This document shows, piece after piece, positions 62,125 to 64,000 of a stretch of 64,000 nt of DNA. Source of the stretch: Alteripontixanthobacter maritimus (lineage in GTDB: Bacteria > Pseudomonadota > Alphaproteobacteria > Sphingomonadales > Sphingomonadaceae); the NCBI RefSeq assembly GCF_003340475.1, contig NZ_QBKA01000002.1:1683501-1747500 (forward strand), written 5' to 3'. Position 1 is the stretch's first letter. Each line of letters opens with the position of its first letter. The translations under genes were made by a program, and so were the position numbers. The notes under the pieces are model-generated. The model saw only the letters and a list, made by a program, of their open reading frames with translations, did no database searches and had not been told where the DNA came from.

Positions 62125-63325
62125 GCAGAACTCTCTCCCGGCCAAGCGCGCCCTCTCGCTCCTTACCCTGTCACCCGCCTTGATGGCCATCGCAAGCTGC
62201 GGCGGAGCGACGACCGGGGATAGTTCAGCCGAAGCGGTGAGTACGCCTGCGCCGACCATGTCCGCAGATGGTCAGTTCATGCAAACCGAATATGGCAGTT
62301 TCAACGAACCATGGGCAGCGGCCTTTGCGCCCGGCACCCCGGTCCTGTTCGTTACCGAAAAGCCGGGGAGCATGAAGTTCGTCGATACCGTCACCGGCAA
62401 GATGGGCACTGTGAGCGGCTTGCCCGAGGTCGATTATGGCGGCCAGGGCGGTCTGGGCGACATCGCGTTCCTGCCATCCGAAAGCGCCGCCACGCTGAAT
62501 CGGCGTACGATCTTCCTGAGCTGGGCTGAAGCCGGTAGTGGGGATACGCGCGGTGCAGTCGTCGGCAAGGGTATGCTGATCTGCGACCAGGCGGACGAGT
62601 GCCGCGTCGATAGCCTTGATATTATCTGGCGTCAGGCGCCCAAAGTGACAGGGCGCGGACACTATTCACACCGGATCGCGTTTTCCCCGGACGAGGCACA
62701 CCTGTATATTGCTAGCGGCGACCGGCAGAAGAAAACCCCCGCGCAAGATACCGGCAACACGCTTGGAAGCATTGTCCGCCTGACGTTGGACGGCACACCC
62801 GCCGCGGGCAATCCCTTCGCCGATCGGAACGGACCGACCAACCAGATCTGGTCCTACGGCCATCGCAACATCCTCGGCATGCAATTCGATGCCAGTGGAC
62901 GACTATGGGGACTGGAGCACGGTCCTGCCGGCGGCGATGAACTGAATTTCATCGAGCGCGGTAAGAATTATGGTTGGCCGGTAGTCTCCGACGGGGACGA
63001 ATATGACGGGGGCAACATTCCCGATCATTCGACCCGCCCGGAGTTCGAAAGTTACGTAATAAACTGGACGCCAGTCATCGCACCAGGTGATTTTACGTTC
63101 TATTCCGGCAACGCGTTTCCAGCATGGCGCGGCGACGCGATTATCGCTGGTTTGAAGACCAACGCCCTGATCCGGGTCGAAATGGACGGAACCTCGGCGC
63201 GCGAAGTCGCCCGATATCCAATGGGTGAGCGGCTACGCGATGTGCTGGAGGGACCCGACGGTGCTTTGTGGGTACTGGAGGATGGCGATAACGCCAAACT
63301 CCTTAAGCTGATGCCCGCCGCATAA
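62123..63325 (+). CDS. PQQ-type aldose sugar dehydrogenase (YliI/GDH-B-like), lipoprotein
   Basis: About 400 residues. The N-terminus ALSLLTLSPALMAIASCGG is a lipoprotein signal with Cys near residue 26. The beta-propeller shows VTEKPGSMKFVD, GGQGGLGDIAFLP, YSHRIAFSPDEAHLYIASGD, QIWSYGHRNILGMQFD, LWGLEHGPAGGDELNFIERGKNYGWPVVS and YPMGERLRDVLEGPDGALWVLED, all typical of the soluble glucose dehydrogenase family binding PQQ and calcium. It oxidises aldoses in the periplasm. ATG 62123 overlaps the rnhB start codon. No PQQ synthesis genes are in the window. Confidence 0.92.
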   Translation: MQNSLPAKRALSLLTLSPALMAIASCGGATTGDSSAEAVSTPAPTMSADGQFMQTEYGSFNEPWAAAFAPGTPVLFVTEKPGSMKFVDTVTGKMGTVSGLPEVDYGGQGGLGDIAFLPSESAATLNRRTIFLSWAEAGSGDTRGAVVGKGMLICDQADECRVDSLDIIWRQAPKVTGRGHYSHRIAFSPDEAHLYIASGDRQKKTPAQDTGNTLGSIVRLTLDGTPAAGNPFADRNGPTNQIWSYGHRNILGMQFDASGRLWGLEHGPAGGDELNFIERGKNYGWPVVSDGDEYDGGNIPDHSTRPEFESYVINWTPVIAPGDFTFYSGNAFPAWRGDAIIAGLKTNALIRVEMDGTSAREVARYPMGERLRDVLEGPDGALWVLEDGDNAKLLKLMPAA

Positions 63326-63366
63326 CAGGCTCGACAGCAGCAGGGCTTTGCGCCAACGGCGCTGCC

Positions 63367-63906
63367 ATGCCGACATTGGTGCCACTGGACGCGGTCGAAC
63401 CCGCCCTGATCGAAAAGCTGCTGGATGCCGCTTTTGGACAGGAGCGCCACGCGAAAACCGCCTACCGCATCCGCGAGCAAACCGATTGGCTCCCAGGACT
63501 TAGCTTTGCCGCTCTGGATGATGATGACTATCTTGCCGGTACCATCCAGCTTTGGCCGGTTGCGCTGACAGACAAGAAGGGCCGGCCGCACCCCTTGGTC
63601 ATGGTGGGACCGGTTGCGGTCCTTCCGGCCTTGCAAGGTGAAGGCATTGGCAAGGCGTTGATGCTGGCGGCGCTGGAAGCTCTGGGCGAGCCGGCCGCAC
63701 TGCCGCAAATCATGATCGGCGATCCCGACTATTACGGACGGTTTTTTGGCTTTACCGCCGACTATACCGGCGACTGGCATTGCCCCGGGCCGTTTGAGCA
63801 TGAGCGCCTGCTGCTGCGCACCGACAACCCGGCAGTTCTGCCAAACCACGGGATGCTCGGCCCCTGGACTGCCGAAACAGCGCGAGCGAAGCAAACGAGC
63901 CGATAG
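63367..63906 (+). CDS. GNAT family N-acetyltransferase (YhbS-like)
   Basis: A 179-residue GNAT protein. VMVGPVAVLPALQGEGIGKALMLAALEAL holds the acetyl-CoA pyrophosphate loop (QGEGIGKAL); IMIGDPDYYGRFFGFTADY is the YhbS-type segment near the catalytic Tyr. It lies 41 bp after the sugar dehydrogenase gene on the same strand. Acceptor unknown. Confidence 0.9.
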   Translation: MPTLVPLDAVEPALIEKLLDAAFGQERHAKTAYRIREQTDWLPGLSFAALDDDDYLAGTIQLWPVALTDKKGRPHPLVMVGPVAVLPALQGEGIGKALMLAALEALGEPAALPQIMIGDPDYYGRFFGFTADYTGDWHCPGPFEHERLLLRTDNPAVLPNHGMLGPWTAETARAKQTSR

Positions 63907-63926
63907 AACTGAGCACCTGCTTCGCG

Positions 63927-64000
63927 CTACGCATCACGGCCCTTGGCGCTGGCCCACCATTCTGGCATTCCCTGCTGCGATGCCATACGAACCACCCCCA
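63927..64000 (-). CDS. Possible C-terminal end of a protein continuing past the window
   Basis: In the third reverse frame from the edge the sequence reads ...VVRMASQQGMPEWWASAKGRDA followed by TAG at 63927. This could be the tail of a gene lying to the right, or a chance open frame; the other reverse frames are not clearly better. Only about 24 codons are visible, so no function is assigned. Confidence 0.3.
   Translation of the reverse strand, partial: GVVRMASQQGMPEWWASAKGRDA

Overview
The window is GC-rich chromosomal DNA from an alphaproteobacterium, most likely order Sphingomonadales (Erythrobacteraceae or a close relative). Four things point there: a CcrM-type GANTC methyltransferase, a complete PhyR-NepR-EcfG general stress response locus, a class I polyhydroxyalkanoate synthase with a phasin_2 protein, and an S8 autotransporter carrying YGDI/WGDI heptad repeats. 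It looks like ordinary, densely packed chromosome. I see no prophage, insertion sequence, conjugation module or CRISPR array.

Layout. 1-3 kb: the 5' part of a glutathione-dependent formaldehyde dehydrogenase gene, then an old tandem duplication involving a small secreted protein, a lipoprotein-like gene and the 3' end of an acyl-CoA dehydrogenase gene. 3-8 kb: that acyl-CoA dehydrogenase, then the ppk1-ppx polyphosphate operon. 8-14.4 kb: a surface glycan cluster (two GT2 enzymes, a GT-C membrane protein, a Wzx-like flippase, a GT4 enzyme). 14.5-20.4 kb: a TPR-GGDEF-EAL protein and a large subtilisin-like autotransporter. 20.7-21 kb: tRNA-Thr and tRNA-Cys. 21-28.3 kb: a thioesterase, a crotonase coupled to a stand-alone winged-helix regulator, an AlaC-like aminotransferase, phaC, a histone-H1-tailed phasin, and clpS. 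28.4-34 kb: lptF-lptG-GNAT, a desaturase, a large acyltransferase-like protein that may be a bacterial ceramide synthase, and a single-domain response regulator.

34.7-38.4 kb is the general stress response locus: phyR, a CHASE-domain HWE/HisKA_2 kinase, nepR and ecfG. Sequences matching the sigma-EcfG promoter (GGAAC-N16/17-CGTT) lie before phyR, between the kinase and nepR (readable in both directions), and before a fasciclin gene at 53.5 kb. 38.5-47.6 kb: an AI-2E family exporter, sodB, a DAACS symporter, the overlapping glmM-DUF1272-thiD operon, a LOG protein, tRNA-Gln, a second Ppx/GppA protein and rlmE. 47.6-54.8 kb: a membrane-anchored cytochrome c, prephenate dehydratase, an isoaspartyl peptidase, and the transhydrogenase genes, where pntAa is separated from pntAb-pntB by the fasciclin gene. 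A 40-residue cytochrome oxidase subunit IV-like gene precedes pntAa.

55-64 kb: an NtrC-type regulator with a GAFPGA loop, a long imperfect inverted repeat, folP, ccrM with a GANTC-dense upstream region, a CaCA exchanger coupled to nhaA, rnhB whose start codon overlaps that of a divergent PQQ-type sugar dehydrogenase, and a GNAT protein. The best leads for unusual biology are the two-start H1-tailed phasin, the two-way stress promoter and the stress-type fasciclin gene inside the pnt locus, the YGDI-repeat protease, the ceramide-synthase candidate, and the large inverted repeat at 56.5 kb.
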